Below are positions 7,999-16,644 of a stretch of 37,948 nucleotides of DNA, piece after piece (positions within the stretch are counted from its first letter, which is position 1; every line of letters begins with the position of its first letter). The notes beneath the pieces were generated by a model. It ran no database searches. It had not been told where the DNA came from and was given only the letters and a program-made list of their open reading frames with translations. The translations under genes and the position numbers were made by a program. This DNA comes from Bacteroidales bacterium (GTDB lineage: Bacteria; Bacteroidota; Bacteroidia; Bacteroidales; UBA3824). The stretch covers positions 1 to 37,948 of the forward strand of contig JAGCRY010000104.1 of the NCBI GenBank assembly GCA_017964465.1, written 5' to 3'.

Positions 7999-9451
7999 AT
8001 TTTGTTTGTATTTTATTTTTTGAGACCATGCCGAACTTGTCGATTGGTTTGCCGTAGGGTGCAATGTAGCCCTTGAGCGGAGAGGGATAGATGGTCAGTG
8101 ATTTGGCGAGCGAGCCTCCTGCACATAGTTCGAGTGCCTTGGCGAGCATGGGGTCTTCTTCGTTGTATGGTGCGTGTTGGTACACGTCGCCGATAGGGAA
8201 GTCGGGTACGAAGCCTTTCTTGAAGTTCATCTCGCCGTTTGCGTTTGTGCATGATGCCACGCATAGATATACCGCCCATTCATCGTATGGGATTCCGTCG
8301 GGGTCGTGCCCAATGTCAATGGTGTCGTTGATGAGGTAGTTCGATGTGAATTTGCCGTATGTCTGTTCGCCGATGATTGTCACCGGCATATATGGCATAA
8401 GACCCGAAATGAGTTCTTCACTCGCACTCGCTGTGTGCCTCGATGTAATAACGAACAGACGGTCGAGGTTTAGTTTCGTGTCTGTCTTGATGAATTTTGT
8501 GACGTTGTAGTCGCTGCCTAAAGTTTCTTTGTATTGTTGGTCGAGTATTGGGTTGAATGATTCTTTGATGAATACATCGCCGACATGACCGTCCGGCACG
8601 AGCATCGAGGCTATTGTTTCGAGGGTGCTGAGGTGCCCGCCGCCGTTTAGCCTGAGGTCGAGTATTAGCTCGTCAATATTTTGGGCTTTGAAGGATTCGA
8701 TTGCGTCGATTACGGTCTGAGTTTTTTTTGTGAATGAATCGTAGAGAAGGTAGCCAATTTTTTTCTCGTTACGGTTGAAAACTGTTTTGAATAGCACTGG
8801 GTCGATATCCATGTGTTTTTTTGTGATTTCAGGAGACTCTTGGAGATCGTCGCCGTATGAGTATTCTTCCCTGCCGTTTATTATTGTCTTTTTTATTTTG
8901 CTGTAGGTGTATTTGGTGGTTGACCGTGAGAGAAGTTTGTTGTAGTTGTCGATGGTGAGTTGTTCACCGTTCACTTTATGGATGACGTCTCCGCGCTTCA
9001 TGCCTGCTTCTTGTGCTGGGGAATTGTCATAGACATATTCCACGATTGCAATGACATTGTCTTGCCCGCTGTCGTCGAGATACAGTTGGTAGTTGAGGCC
9101 GTCGGTTGTGAATTCGTTGTTGAAACTGCCTTCAGTTTCTGTGTAGTCGTCCAATACTGCCGAAAACCTGTCGTCCGCGTGTCTGAAACTCTCGAAAAAC
9201 TCTTGCGGCGTGTCGTACAGGGAGTATTGTATGCCATAATCCGGCACGTTTTCGTGCCATAGGTAGTATATCATTGATTGTTCATGGATGAATTTCCATA
9301 TAGTGAAGTCCTTGTTTTTGTCTTGTTGTCCATAATCGCTTGCCATGCGGCGCGAAACAAGCACATCGTCGTCAGTCTCGTCGTAGGAGCATCCCGCCAT
9401 GAGTAGCGTGGCGGCTATGTATGAAAGAATTATGATGTTTTTTGTGTTCAT
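7988..9451 (-). CDS. S41 family C-terminal processing peptidase, PDZ-containing lipoprotein
   Basis: A 487-residue secreted protease. The N-terminus is a lipoprotein signal with lipobox LLMAGC (Cys20), followed by an acidic stretch. A PDZ domain (about 130-200: VYDNSPAQEAGMKRGDVIHKVNG) precedes the S41 catalytic domain (about 215-420). The nucleophile Ser lies in TASASEELISG (near residue 340) and the general-base Lys in GEQTYGKF (near 366); DLRLNGGGHL is the oxyanion-hole segment. Bacteroidales carry many such lipoproteins; substrates are unknown, and a role in envelope or secreted-protein processing is inferred. Transcription probably starts from a TACCTTTG box at 9490-9483. Confidence 0.92.
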   Translation of the reverse strand: MNTKNIIILSYIAATLLMAGCSYDETDDDVLVSRRMASDYGQQDKNKDFTIWKFIHEQSMIYYLWHENVPDYGIQYSLYDTPQEFFESFRHADDRFSAVLDDYTETEGSFNNEFTTDGLNYQLYLDDSGQDNVIAIVEYVYDNSPAQEAGMKRGDVIHKVNGEQLTIDNYNKLLSRSTTKYTYSKIKKTIINGREEYSYGDDLQESPEITKKHMDIDPVLFKTVFNRNEKKIGYLLYDSFTKKTQTVIDAIESFKAQNIDELILDLRLNGGGHLSTLETIASMLVPDGHVGDVFIKESFNPILDQQYKETLGSDYNVTKFIKTDTKLNLDRLFVITSRHTASASEELISGLMPYMPVTIIGEQTYGKFTSNYLINDTIDIGHDPDGIPYDEWAVYLCVASCTNANGEMNFKKGFVPDFPIGDVYQHAPYNEEDPMLAKALELCAGGSLAKSLTIYPSPLKGYIAPYGKPIDKFGMVSKNKIQTKFCN

Positions 9452-9482
9452 TTTTGCCTTTTTTGTTGGTTATTATCGTTGA

Positions 9483-9490
9483 CAAAGGTA
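9483..9490 (-). promoter_or_regulatory. -7 box of the S41 protease promoter
   Basis: The minus strand reads TACCTTTG here, the Bacteroidetes -7 consensus, 32 bp upstream of the S41 ATG. No convincing TTTG -33 box is seen at the expected distance. Confidence 0.5.
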
Positions 9491-9635
9491 ATATAATTTG
9501 GCGTATTTTGGCACTACTAATGTCAAAATTTATTCAAAATGATTATGCCGTTGTAGTTTTTTTAGTCATAATTGTTTGACAATTAGCCGATAAAGATGTG
9601 AACGAAAAAAAATGTAAAAAAAAATTCCAAAAAAA

Positions 9636-9667
9636 TTTGTACGTGAATGAAAATCGTATTACCTTTG
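9636..9667 (+). promoter_or_regulatory. Promoter of the tRNA array
   Basis: TTTG (9636-9639), 20 bp spacer, then a perfect -7 box TACCTTTG (9660-9667). Transcription should start near 9674, about 70 nt before the first tRNA-Gly. The region between the S41 gene and this promoter holds only AT-rich sequence and a small inverted repeat (AATTGT / ACAATT at 9570-9584). Confidence 0.75.
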
Positions 9668-9743
9668 CAGCGCAAAAGGGAAAGATGATATCCCTTGTAT
9701 GAAGTTCTTTGGAAGCGATGCAAATCAAATAAAACAATTATCT

Positions 9744-9816
9744 GCGGGAGTAGCTCAGTTGGTAGAGCACAACCTTGCCAAGGTTGGGGTCGCGAGTCCG
9801 AGTCTCGTCTCCCGCT
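9744..9816 (+). tRNA. tRNA-Gly (GCC), copy 1
   Basis: A complete cloverleaf of 73 nt: acceptor GCGGGAG pairs with CTCCCGC, the D-arm reads GCTCAGTTGGTAGAGC, the anticodon loop carries GCC, and the T-arm and a U discriminator fit glycine. CCA is not encoded. It is identical to the copies at 9937 and 10071. Confidence 0.97.
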
Positions 9817-9824
9817 CACAGGTC

Positions 9825-9910
9825 GCCCGGATGGCGGAATTGGTAGACGCGCAGGACTTAAAATCCTGTTGTCAGGAATGACAGTACCGGTTCGATGCCG
9901 GTTCCGGGTA
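9825..9910 (+). tRNA. tRNA-Leu (TAA)
   Basis: An 86-nt class II tRNA. Acceptor GCCCGGA pairs with TCCGGGT (one G-U at the end), the anticodon stem CAGGA/TCCTG encloses TAA, a long variable arm follows, and the discriminator is A as expected for leucine. It sits 8 bp after the first tRNA-Gly. Confidence 0.97.
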
Positions 9911-9936
9911 CAAAAAGAAAAGTAGGTTTGTTTTAT

Positions 9937-10009
9937 GCGGGAGTAGCTCAGTTGGTAGAGCACAACCTTGCCAAGGTTGGGGTCGCGAGTCCGAGTCTCG
10001 TCTCCCGCT
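9937..10009 (+). tRNA. tRNA-Gly (GCC), copy 2
   Basis: Same 73-nt sequence as copy 1, base for base, with anticodon GCC. It lies 26 bp after tRNA-Leu. Confidence 0.97.
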
Positions 10010-10070
10010 CGATGATATTTGATTTGTGGTTTTCGTCATGTCTGCATGGACAGTGTGACGGTTTTTTAAT

Positions 10071-10143
10071 GCGGGAGTAGCTCAGTTGGTAGAGCACAAC
10101 CTTGCCAAGGTTGGGGTCGCGAGTCCGAGTCTCGTCTCCCGCT
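10071..10143 (+). tRNA. tRNA-Gly (GCC), copy 3
   Basis: Third identical 73-nt copy with anticodon GCC, 61 bp after copy 2. The spacer is unrelated to the other spacers, so the copies are kept identical although the flanks differ. Confidence 0.97.
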
Positions 10144-10154
10144 CTTTATTTTGG

Positions 10155-10227
10155 CGGTCTCTAGCTCAGTTGGTAGAGCAACTGACTCTTAATCAGTGGG
10201 TCCAGGGTTCGATTCCCTGGAGACCGA
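10155..10227 (+). tRNA. tRNA-Lys (CTT)
   Basis: A 73-nt cloverleaf: acceptor CGGTCTC pairs with GAGACCG, the anticodon stem ACTGA/TCAGT encloses CTCTTAA with anticodon CTT, and the discriminator is A. A run of ten T follows directly (10230-10239) and probably ends the array transcript. Confidence 0.96.
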
Positions 10228-10349
10228 CTTTTTTTTTTACCTTTCATTTTTTTTTATTGTAGAATAGTTAATCTGTTATAGAAGATTTCTTTCCATTGTT
10301 ACTTACACTTTGATTCTCAAGCATTATCTCTAAATGTTAGAAAAAAATT

Positions 10350-10379
10350 TTTGCAGATTGTGGCAAAATGTTAATTTTG
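10350..10379 (+). promoter_or_regulatory. Promoter of the porin-like/GH43 pair
   Basis: TTTG (10350-10353), 18 bp, then TAATTTTG (10372-10379), matching the TAnnTTTG -7 box. The predicted start near 10386 leaves a leader of about 30 nt before the ATG at 10415. Confidence 0.7.
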
Positions 10380-10414
10380 CTAATTGAAAAAATTATTAAC
10401 ATTAATTATCCAAA

Positions 10415-11206
10415 ATGAAAGCAACAAGATTGATTTTAGCTGCCTTTCTCGCTATGTGGACATACGCGGCAGGCGCGCAGGATTTCGATGACCTCGAATT
10501 TGAGATTGAAGACGACAGCGACAACGGCTTCCATTTCACTATGGATTTTGTCACCAAGAACGTGTGGCGTGGTGGGTTCGTTAGTAGTGCGGCATTCGAG
10601 CCAGAATTGTCGTATTCTATTGGCGGACTGAGAGTTGGCACTTGGGCAGCCTCGCCGTTCAATATGAACACCGACCCCTACAATGAACTTGATTTCTTCA
10701 TCGAGTACAACTTCGGTGGCGGATTCGGTATGCAGGTTTATGACTATTGTTGGACATTGGAAGACGAAAACGGCAACCCTGTTTTCAACTATTTCGGTCC
10801 CTACAAGGACAACCACTTTTTGGAAGTCGGACTGATATACGACTGGAGCGAAGTGTGTGACAACTTGCCTATGTCGTTCAACATCAATACAATAGTGGCG
10901 GGCGCAAATCGCAAGGCTAACGACAAGCCGGGCTACACGACATATATGGAACTCGCTCTCGAGCCTTCGCTCAAAAATCTCGACATGTATCTTGCAGTCG
11001 GTGCGGCGATAGAGGACGAGGAGTCGCTGATGTTCTCGCGCAAGGGAGGGTTCAATGTCGTCAACCTCGATTTTGGCTTGAGCCATGACTTCAACATCAA
11101 GGACGTCGCCACACTTTCTGTAAATGGACATCTGATTTGTAACCCGACCGGCGTAGTGGATAAAGGTGAAGCTTACGTCCTGGGCGGTGTTTCAATTTCA
11201 TTCTAA
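10415..11206 (+). CDS. Predicted outer-membrane beta-barrel protein (TorF/Gcw_chp porin-like)
   Basis: A 263-residue exported protein: signal peptide about 1-21 (ending AAGAQ), an acidic segment, then alternating amphipathic beta-strands to a C-terminal phenylalanine (GGVSISF), typical of outer-membrane barrels. The order FVTKNVWRGG, then a glycine-rich strand, GTWAASPF, ELDFFIEYNF resembles the TorF-type putative porin family (SdYrfRG..., GxWgs, E-x-D). It lies 19 bp before the GH43 lipoprotein gene, so the two are probably one transcript; a role in passing or binding a carbohydrate is inference from that pairing only. Confidence 0.8.
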   Translation: MKATRLILAAFLAMWTYAAGAQDFDDLEFEIEDDSDNGFHFTMDFVTKNVWRGGFVSSAAFEPELSYSIGGLRVGTWAASPFNMNTDPYNELDFFIEYNFGGGFGMQVYDYCWTLEDENGNPVFNYFGPYKDNHFLEVGLIYDWSEVCDNLPMSFNINTIVAGANRKANDKPGYTTYMELALEPSLKNLDMYLAVGAAIEDEESLMFSRKGGFNVVNLDFGLSHDFNIKDVATLSVNGHLICNPTGVVDKGEAYVLGGVSISF

Positions 11207-11225
11207 CCAACATCATCACTAAAAA

Positions 11226-12860
11226 ATGAAACAAAAACTTTTTGCTATCAGCATGTTGTCGGCTACAATGCTCTTTGGAGCTTGTGCCGGCAATTCTCAA
11301 AAAGCTGCCCAAAATCAGCCTGTAGAGACTGGCTGCACAAATCCTGTGATTTGGGCTGATGTGCCGGATCTTTCGATGATTCGTGTCGGCGACACCTATT
11401 ACATGACCAGCACAACGATGCACATGAACCCCGGTGTGCCTGTCATGAAGTCGAAAGACCTTTCAAACTGGGAAATCGTCAGCTACTGCTATGACACTCT
11501 CGGAGACATGGACGAGACAACCCTCCAAAATGGCAAAAACACCTACGGCAAAGGCTCGTGGGCAAGTTGTATCCGTTATGTGGGCGGCAAGTACATCGTC
11601 AGCACGTTTGACCAGGTTACTGCAAAGACCTACATTTTCACGACCGACAACATCGAGGGCGGTAAGTGGGAACGCCACGAATTCAATCCGTCGCTCCATG
11701 ACCATACACTCGTTTTCGAGGACGACGGCAAGGTCTTTATGATAAACGGAGGCGGCAAACTTTCAATCCGTGAAATCAAACCCGATTTGAGTGGCATTGT
11801 GGAAGGTTCGGAGAAAACTCTCATCGAAAACGCAGGTGCGCCCGCAGGCGACAAACTGATGCTCAATGCCGAAGGGTCGCAGATGTTCAAAATCAACGGC
11901 AAATATTATCTTTTCAATATTTGCTGGCCGAGGGGTGGTGTGAGGACTGTCGTATGTCACCGTGCCGACAATCTCTTTGGTCCATACGAGGGTAGGGTAG
12001 TCTTCCAGGACAAGGGCGTTGCTCAAGGCGGACTTGTTGATACTCCTGATGGCAGATGGTTCGCTTATCTGTTTGGTGACCGTGGCGGCGTTGGCAGGAT
12101 ACCGTTCCTCGTGCCAGTTGAATGGCAGGACGGATGGCCAGTGATTGGAGTTAATGGGAAAGTGCCTGACACCCTTGCTCTTCCCAAAAGCAAGGGCCTT
12201 ATTCCTGGCATAGTTGACAGTGACGAATTTGATGGAGACAAGCCAAAACTCGTTTGGCAGTGGAACCACAATCCTGTCAATAGCCTTTGGTCTCTCTCGG
12301 AGCGCAAGGGTTTCCTCCGCCTCAAGATTGACCGCACCGACACTTCATTCACACAGAGCCGCAATATGCTCACACAGCGCACTTTCGGTCCTAAATGCGC
12401 CGGCTCCGTATGTCTCGACGCTTCAAAACTGAATGATGGTGATATTGCAGGCTTGTCTCTTCTGGCAGGTCAGTTTGCATACGTCGCAGTAAAGAAGGAT
12501 GGAGACAAGAAACAAATTGTGATGGTTGACAATATGCCCGACCAGCCCGAACCCGGTTGGCCTCCAAAGAGCCATCCCGCCAAAGTGGTTGAGGCTGTGG
12601 ATTATGAAGGTGACGTTGTTTATTTCAAGGCTGTTTGTGACTTCTCTCGCATTGCCGACGACAGCCAGATTGGAAGCCATGGCACAGACACTGCCCAGTT
12701 GTATTATTCCGCCGACGGCAAAGACTGGAAAGCGATTGGACACACGTTCAACATGGTATATAAACTCGACCATTTCATGGGTCAGCGTTTCGCACTGTTC
12801 AATTACTCAACAAAAAAAGTCGGCGGTTATGCCGACTTTGATTGGTTCAGGGTGGAGTAA
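11226..12860 (+). CDS. Glycoside hydrolase family 43 lipoprotein (beta-xylosidase / alpha-L-arabinofuranosidase type)
   Basis: A 544-residue lipoprotein (lipobox LFGAC, Cys20). The five-bladed GH43 propeller spans about 37-320. Its catalytic residues are visible: base Asp48 in ADVPDLS (the family usually has PDP), pKa-modulating Asp159 in LHDHTLVFEDDG, and acid Glu216 in NAEGSQMF. A C-terminal beta-sandwich (about 335-544, from DEFDGDKPKLVWQWNHNP) is the GH43 C2-type accessory domain found in beta-xylosidases. It should remove xylose or arabinose from plant glycans; the exact linkage cannot be read from sequence. The end of the gene contains a strong hairpin that acts as terminator on the opposite strand. 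Confidence 0.92.
   Translation: MKQKLFAISMLSATMLFGACAGNSQKAAQNQPVETGCTNPVIWADVPDLSMIRVGDTYYMTSTTMHMNPGVPVMKSKDLSNWEIVSYCYDTLGDMDETTLQNGKNTYGKGSWASCIRYVGGKYIVSTFDQVTAKTYIFTTDNIEGGKWERHEFNPSLHDHTLVFEDDGKVFMINGGGKLSIREIKPDLSGIVEGSEKTLIENAGAPAGDKLMLNAEGSQMFKINGKYYLFNICWPRGGVRTVVCHRADNLFGPYEGRVVFQDKGVAQGGLVDTPDGRWFAYLFGDRGGVGRIPFLVPVEWQDGWPVIGVNGKVPDTLALPKSKGLIPGIVDSDEFDGDKPKLVWQWNHNPVNSLWSLSERKGFLRLKIDRTDTSFTQSRNMLTQRTFGPKCAGSVCLDASKLNDGDIAGLSLLAGQFAYVAVKKDGDKKQIVMVDNMPDQPEPGWPPKSHPAKVVEAVDYEGDVVYFKAVCDFSRIADDSQIGSHGTDTAQLYYSADGKDWKAIGHTFNMVYKLDHFMGQRFALFNYSTKKVGGYADFDWFRVE
12811..12839 (-). terminator. Intrinsic terminator of the CotH gene, inside the GH43 coding region
   Basis: A perfect 9-bp stem, AAAGTCGGC (12816-12824) with GCCGACTTT (12831-12839), and a 6-nt loop. 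Read on the minus strand the stem runs into seven T, as an intrinsic terminator needs; on the plus strand no T run follows. It lies 63 bp past the CotH stop codon and encodes part of KKVGGYADF in GH43. Confidence 0.75.
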
Positions 12861-12901
12861 TAAACAGTTTTTAGAACTCTGTGGCGGTGGTATGAAGTGT
12901 T

Positions 12902-15900
12902 TTATCTCTTCATGACTTTGACACTCTGCAATGCCCCGCCAGCGTATGCTTTCAGAACATACATGCCGGATTCGAGGTTTGTCATGTTCACTTCCTTGCC
13001 GGTTCCAGAGAGTAACTTTTCGCCAGCGATTGTGTAGAGCGTGTATGACACGTTTTCGGATTCGCTGGCGATTTTTATGTAATCGCTTGTCGGGTTAGGA
13101 TAAACATTCATTGAGATTGATGCTATGTTTTCCGACACTGCGGTGTTGGGGTTCTGGTTTCCGTTGTTGGGATCGTCTTCGGGATCTTCGCCAGTGTAAG
13201 TGTAGAGCGGAAGCGGCATTTCGATGCTGCCTGCGCTGTTTTTGTCGAATGGCGTCGAGCCGGAGAACGTTACGAGATCTTTTGCGCCGTCGGTTTTGCG
13301 TCCGAAAGACTGGTTTTTCTTGAGTGCGGGTGCGTCGAAATTGTCGAGGTAGATGTTTTCTCCATTCACAATGTCGCCAAGATCCACGGTGTTTTCTTTT
13401 TCTTCCTTGAGTGTGATGCCGAGGTGCAAAGCTCCGAGTTCAGGCTTGCCATCGGCAAAGAATACCAAGTGACCTTTTGCGGGGATTGTGGTGAGCTGGC
13501 TGTTGCCGCCCGGTATCTGGTACTGGTTTTTGGTGTTCAGTATGACATACATGCCCGCCATGTCGATGGCTTTGTCGGTGGAGTTGTAGAACTCTATCCA
13601 ACCCGGGAAATGTCCTGTTTCGTCTGCGAGAGGACCTTGGTTGTTAGGCATAACCTCGTTGACATACAATCCTGCGATAGCCACAGTACGTTCGGGAATT
13701 GTAACGGGTGCAGCATCCTTTGTATAGAGTTTTATGACAACATCGTTGTTGATTGTGATGTCGATGGCGTCTTTGTAAATTCTCTGTTCGTTGCCGTCAG
13801 AACCCGTGACAATCCAGTAGTTAACGGCTTTGCCTTTTGGCAGTACTGCGCTGAGGTTGAGGTTAACTTTTGCAAAATATTTGCCGCTGATGTTTGCAGT
13901 CGATGGGCAGCCGTTCACGGAGAATTTAACATTGTTGATGTCGGCAGAAACCGTTACGGCGTAGCGGCTGTTGATGGAGAAATAGTCCCTCAGATGCTGT
14001 GAAACGTGTTTTGCGCGTTGTTCAAACCATTCATTGAGACCATTGATGTTGTTTTCCCATTGTGTAGGACCGCCCCACCAGCTGTTCATGAGATTTGGGT
14101 AATACTTTTGTGCGTGTTCAGCAAATTCTGTCCTCACAAGGTTAACGAGCGAGTCAGAAAATTCTTTGATTCTCGCATAGCGGAATGTGTGGTCGATATG
14201 ATAGGAGAAACGCTGGAGGAATTTTGCTTTGAACTCTGTGTTTTCCAATAGCTTGCGCATCAAGAGATTACATCCATACGAAAAACCTAACGGATTGCTT
14301 GCTACACGTTCATCAAGGCAGCGTTTAACAGAGTTTTCGTCGGGCTGCTGTCCTCCATACACGTTACATGAATATTCTGTGCCGAACAATACCCAACGCC
14401 ATTTTGTGTTTTTGCCACGGGCACGCCACCATTTGATGTTGTTATTTGGCCAGTCTTCGTTTCCGATGTAAATCTGTGCAATCCAATAGTCGATGAAATT
14501 GTCGATGTCCATTTCGGATGCAACCTTGTCGTAGTTTGTCTGGTTTGCAAGGCTGTTTTTCTCCACGAATGACATGAGGGTTTTGAAATCCTTGTCTGTT
14601 CCGTCGATAATTCCGATTTCGCTGTCGCCCTTGTATTCGAGGAGGTCAACGAGGTCGCTCTCTGGACCGTAATTTTCTTCCGCGAAGTGGTCTGACACCT
14701 TTTCACGCATGTTGTGCATTCCGAGGTATTCGCCGTTGAGGAAAACTGCAACAGGTTGTAAGGCTTGAACATCCACATCCATGCTTTCGCCGCAGATGCC
14801 TGTGATGAGTGCGTCACGGAGCATTGTGCCGCCGAAGTCGTTGCCGCCGTTGCGGAGGACGATTGACTTGAATTTGTCGATGTCTTTCTTGTCGAAGAAC
14901 TTGTATCTCAGTCTGTTGTCACCATATTCCTTGCGAGCGATGATGCGGAGCGACTTCATTGCGTTTGTACGGCTGCATGTGCCTGTGATTTTCACACCTG
15001 CGTCCTGCGAGACTTGGAGAATCTGGTTTTTGTCGAAATACTCAAAGTGGACTGGGCGTTCCCAGTCCTGGTTCCAGTTTACTGGGTCGTCGGAACATTT
15101 GCCTGCCACACCGTTTGTGCCTTTGACGTAGATGCCTATCTTGTTATCATAGAAGTTTTTACGGTCGGTGACGAGCGACACCACCGGCAAGGTCATCTGT
15201 CGGCTGTTTATGAAGTAGGTCGCAGTAGCCACGCGGCTCGATTTGCATCCGCTGCTGACTGCAATTGCGCGTAGGGCGGACGTTTGGTTGATTTTGATTG
15301 CTGAAGTATATTTTTTTGACGATGTTGTGGGAATCGTGCCGTCGGTTGTGTAATAAATCACAGCTGATGGGTCGTCGCAGGTTATTGTCACGCTTTGTCC
15401 TGTTGTGAAGAAACCGGCGGTCGGTGATATTACGGGAGTTGAGCTGATGGCTTTCTGGTTGTTGTTTTTCTTGCCGGGTGTCGCAACATCAAACACGCCC
15501 CAAGCGTCATTGCCGTCAGTGAGGCGACCGTATGAAAAGTCATCGTAGAGCATGACAGTCTTTATCTGGTCGATGATGTTTTCGCTCGGGTCTGATAGTA
15601 TCACATCTTCACCGCCGTCGCTCGAAAGTTTGAAGCCTGCGTTAAGTCCTGAGCTGTTGTCGTTACACAATACAACAACGTGGCCGCCAGGAATAATCAC
15701 GGCGTCACAGTCAATGACATGCTTGCGCGGTTTCTTTGGATTGTCCGACAGGGCGTAGCCTTTGAGGTTAACGTCCGTGGAGCCTGCGTTATACAACTCC
15801 ACCCAGTCACATGAATAGCCCTTGTATGAGAGGGTGTCAGTGCTTGTGCAAATCTCGTTGATTAAAATCTGTGATTGAGCCGCTGTTGCCGATAATGACA

Positions 15901-15928
15901 ATACGGCTGCTGTTATTAGTCTTTTCAT
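12902..15928 (-). CDS. T9SS-exported CotH-like protein with two lamin-tail domains
   Basis: A 1008-residue secreted protein. In order: signal peptide (1-19, ending AAQS); lamin-tail domain (about 20-150, LINEICTSTDT...WVELYNAG); a chitobiase C-terminal-type beta-sandwich (about 165-235, VIYYTTDGTIPT); a CotH kinase-like domain (about 245-620); a second lamin-tail domain (about 750-880); and a type A T9SS sorting tail (about 930-1008, MNVYPNPTSDYI to the C-terminal VKVMKR). CotH homologues are atypical secreted protein kinases, but the usual W-x-x-x-D-x-D motif reads VLFGTEYS here, with Gly516 and Glu518 in place of the two aspartates, so kinase activity is doubtful. Single-gene transcript, convergent with GH43. 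Confidence 0.9.
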   Translation of the reverse strand: MKRLITAAVLSLSATAAQSQILINEICTSTDTLSYKGYSCDWVELYNAGSTDVNLKGYALSDNPKKPRKHVIDCDAVIIPGGHVVVLCNDNSSGLNAGFKLSSDGGEDVILSDPSENIIDQIKTVMLYDDFSYGRLTDGNDAWGVFDVATPGKKNNNQKAISSTPVISPTAGFFTTGQSVTITCDDPSAVIYYTTDGTIPTTSSKKYTSAIKINQTSALRAIAVSSGCKSSRVATATYFINSRQMTLPVVSLVTDRKNFYDNKIGIYVKGTNGVAGKCSDDPVNWNQDWERPVHFEYFDKNQILQVSQDAGVKITGTCSRTNAMKSLRIIARKEYGDNRLRYKFFDKKDIDKFKSIVLRNGGNDFGGTMLRDALITGICGESMDVDVQALQPVAVFLNGEYLGMHNMREKVSDHFAEENYGPESDLVDLLEYKGDSEIGIIDGTDKDFKTLMSFVEKNSLANQTNYDKVASEMDIDNFIDYWIAQIYIGNEDWPNNNIKWWRARGKNTKWRWVLFGTEYSCNVYGGQQPDENSVKRCLDERVASNPLGFSYGCNLLMRKLLENTEFKAKFLQRFSYHIDHTFRYARIKEFSDSLVNLVRTEFAEHAQKYYPNLMNSWWGGPTQWENNINGLNEWFEQRAKHVSQHLRDYFSINSRYAVTVSADINNVKFSVNGCPSTANISGKYFAKVNLNLSAVLPKGKAVNYWIVTGSDGNEQRIYKDAIDITINNDVVIKLYTKDAAPVTIPERTVAIAGLYVNEVMPNNQGPLADETGHFPGWIEFYNSTDKAIDMAGMYVILNTKNQYQIPGGNSQLTTIPAKGHLVFFADGKPELGALHLGITLKEEKENTVDLGDIVNGENIYLDNFDAPALKKNQSFGRKTDGAKDLVTFSGSTPFDKNSAGSIEMPLPLYTYTGEDPEDDPNNGNQNPNTAVSENIASISMNVYPNPTSDYIKIASESENVSYTLYTIAGEKLLSGTGKEVNMTNLESGMYVLKAYAGGALQSVKVMKR

Positions 15929-15956
15929 TGCAAAAGTTTTTGGTTGAATTTGGCTG

Positions 15957-15964
15957 CAAAGTAA
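15957..15964 (-). promoter_or_regulatory. Possible -7 box of the CotH gene
   Basis: The minus strand reads TTACTTTG, one mismatch from TAnnTTTG, 28 bp upstream of the ATG. A TTTCG lies about 20 bp further upstream in place of a clean TTTG. Confidence 0.4.
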
Positions 15965-16014
15965 CTAAAAATCATCGAGACTGCGAAAAAATAATTGTTA
16001 AACAATCTTATTCT

Positions 16015-16587
16015 TTACCAAGCAAACTCCTTGTGCGCCTTCAAAATCTTGGAATTGTCATGAATCACGCAGGCGGGTTGCCGAAGATTGTACGGTTCGT
16101 AGTCGTAGATGACGGCGCGGTGTTCACGGAGTGATGCCTGTGCGTCGATGAGCCGCTGATTGCTGCTGCCCATGAAGAGCAGGTCGGGATCTTTGAGGTT
16201 TTCGTCGAAGCGTCCGTCCACAAGCACGTCTATCCAGCCCAAAAGTTGTGACTGAACGGGGTTCTTGAGGATTTGTTCAACTGTGAAACCTGTGTAGCAC
16301 CATATTGTCTTGTCGGTGTTTTTCTTGATCATTTTTGCCAATTCTGTGAATGCAATCGGCTGGTACATCGGGTCGCCGCCGGAGAATGTCACGTCGGACA
16401 TCTCATTTGCGATGATGTGGGCGTAAATTTCGTTGATGTCGGTAGGCTTGCCGCCATTGAAATTCCATGTGTGGGGATTCTGGCAACCTTTGCACTGATG
16501 GTTGCAGCCGGCACAATACACAGATGTCCGAAAGCCAGGGCCGTCGGATGTAGTGTAGTCAATAATGTCCATTAATTGTATTGTCAT
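16015..16587 (-). CDS. nrdG: Anaerobic ribonucleoside-triphosphate reductase activating protein
   Basis: A 190-residue radical-SAM enzyme that installs the glycyl radical on NrdD. The cluster motif CNHQCKGC (Cys28, Cys32, Cys35; C-x3-C-x2-C) follows the typical opening DGPGFRTSVYCAG. TFSGGDPMYQP supplies the SAM-binding glycine-rich segment, and WCYTGFTVEQIL matches the family. The ATG at 16587 is used; the frame is open further upstream to 16683, but that would translate the repeat-rich intergenic region and gives no homology. It lies 149 bp downstream of nrdD on the same strand. Confidence 0.96.
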   Translation of the reverse strand: MTIQLMDIIDYTTSDGPGFRTSVYCAGCNHQCKGCQNPHTWNFNGGKPTDINEIYAHIIANEMSDVTFSGGDPMYQPIAFTELAKMIKKNTDKTIWCYTGFTVEQILKNPVQSQLLGWIDVLVDGRFDENLKDPDLLFMGSSNQRLIDAQASLREHRAVIYDYEPYNLRQPACVIHDNSKILKAHKEFAW

Positions 16588-16644
16588 CGCTCTTTTCAAT
16601 AAATCAATAAAACAATAAAAGCAGTAAAAAAAATATCTTAAAAA

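Noticed and set aside
9583..10080. Short open frames across the tRNA array
   Set aside because: They translate tRNA sequence and repeat the same peptide because the tRNA-Gly copies are identical.
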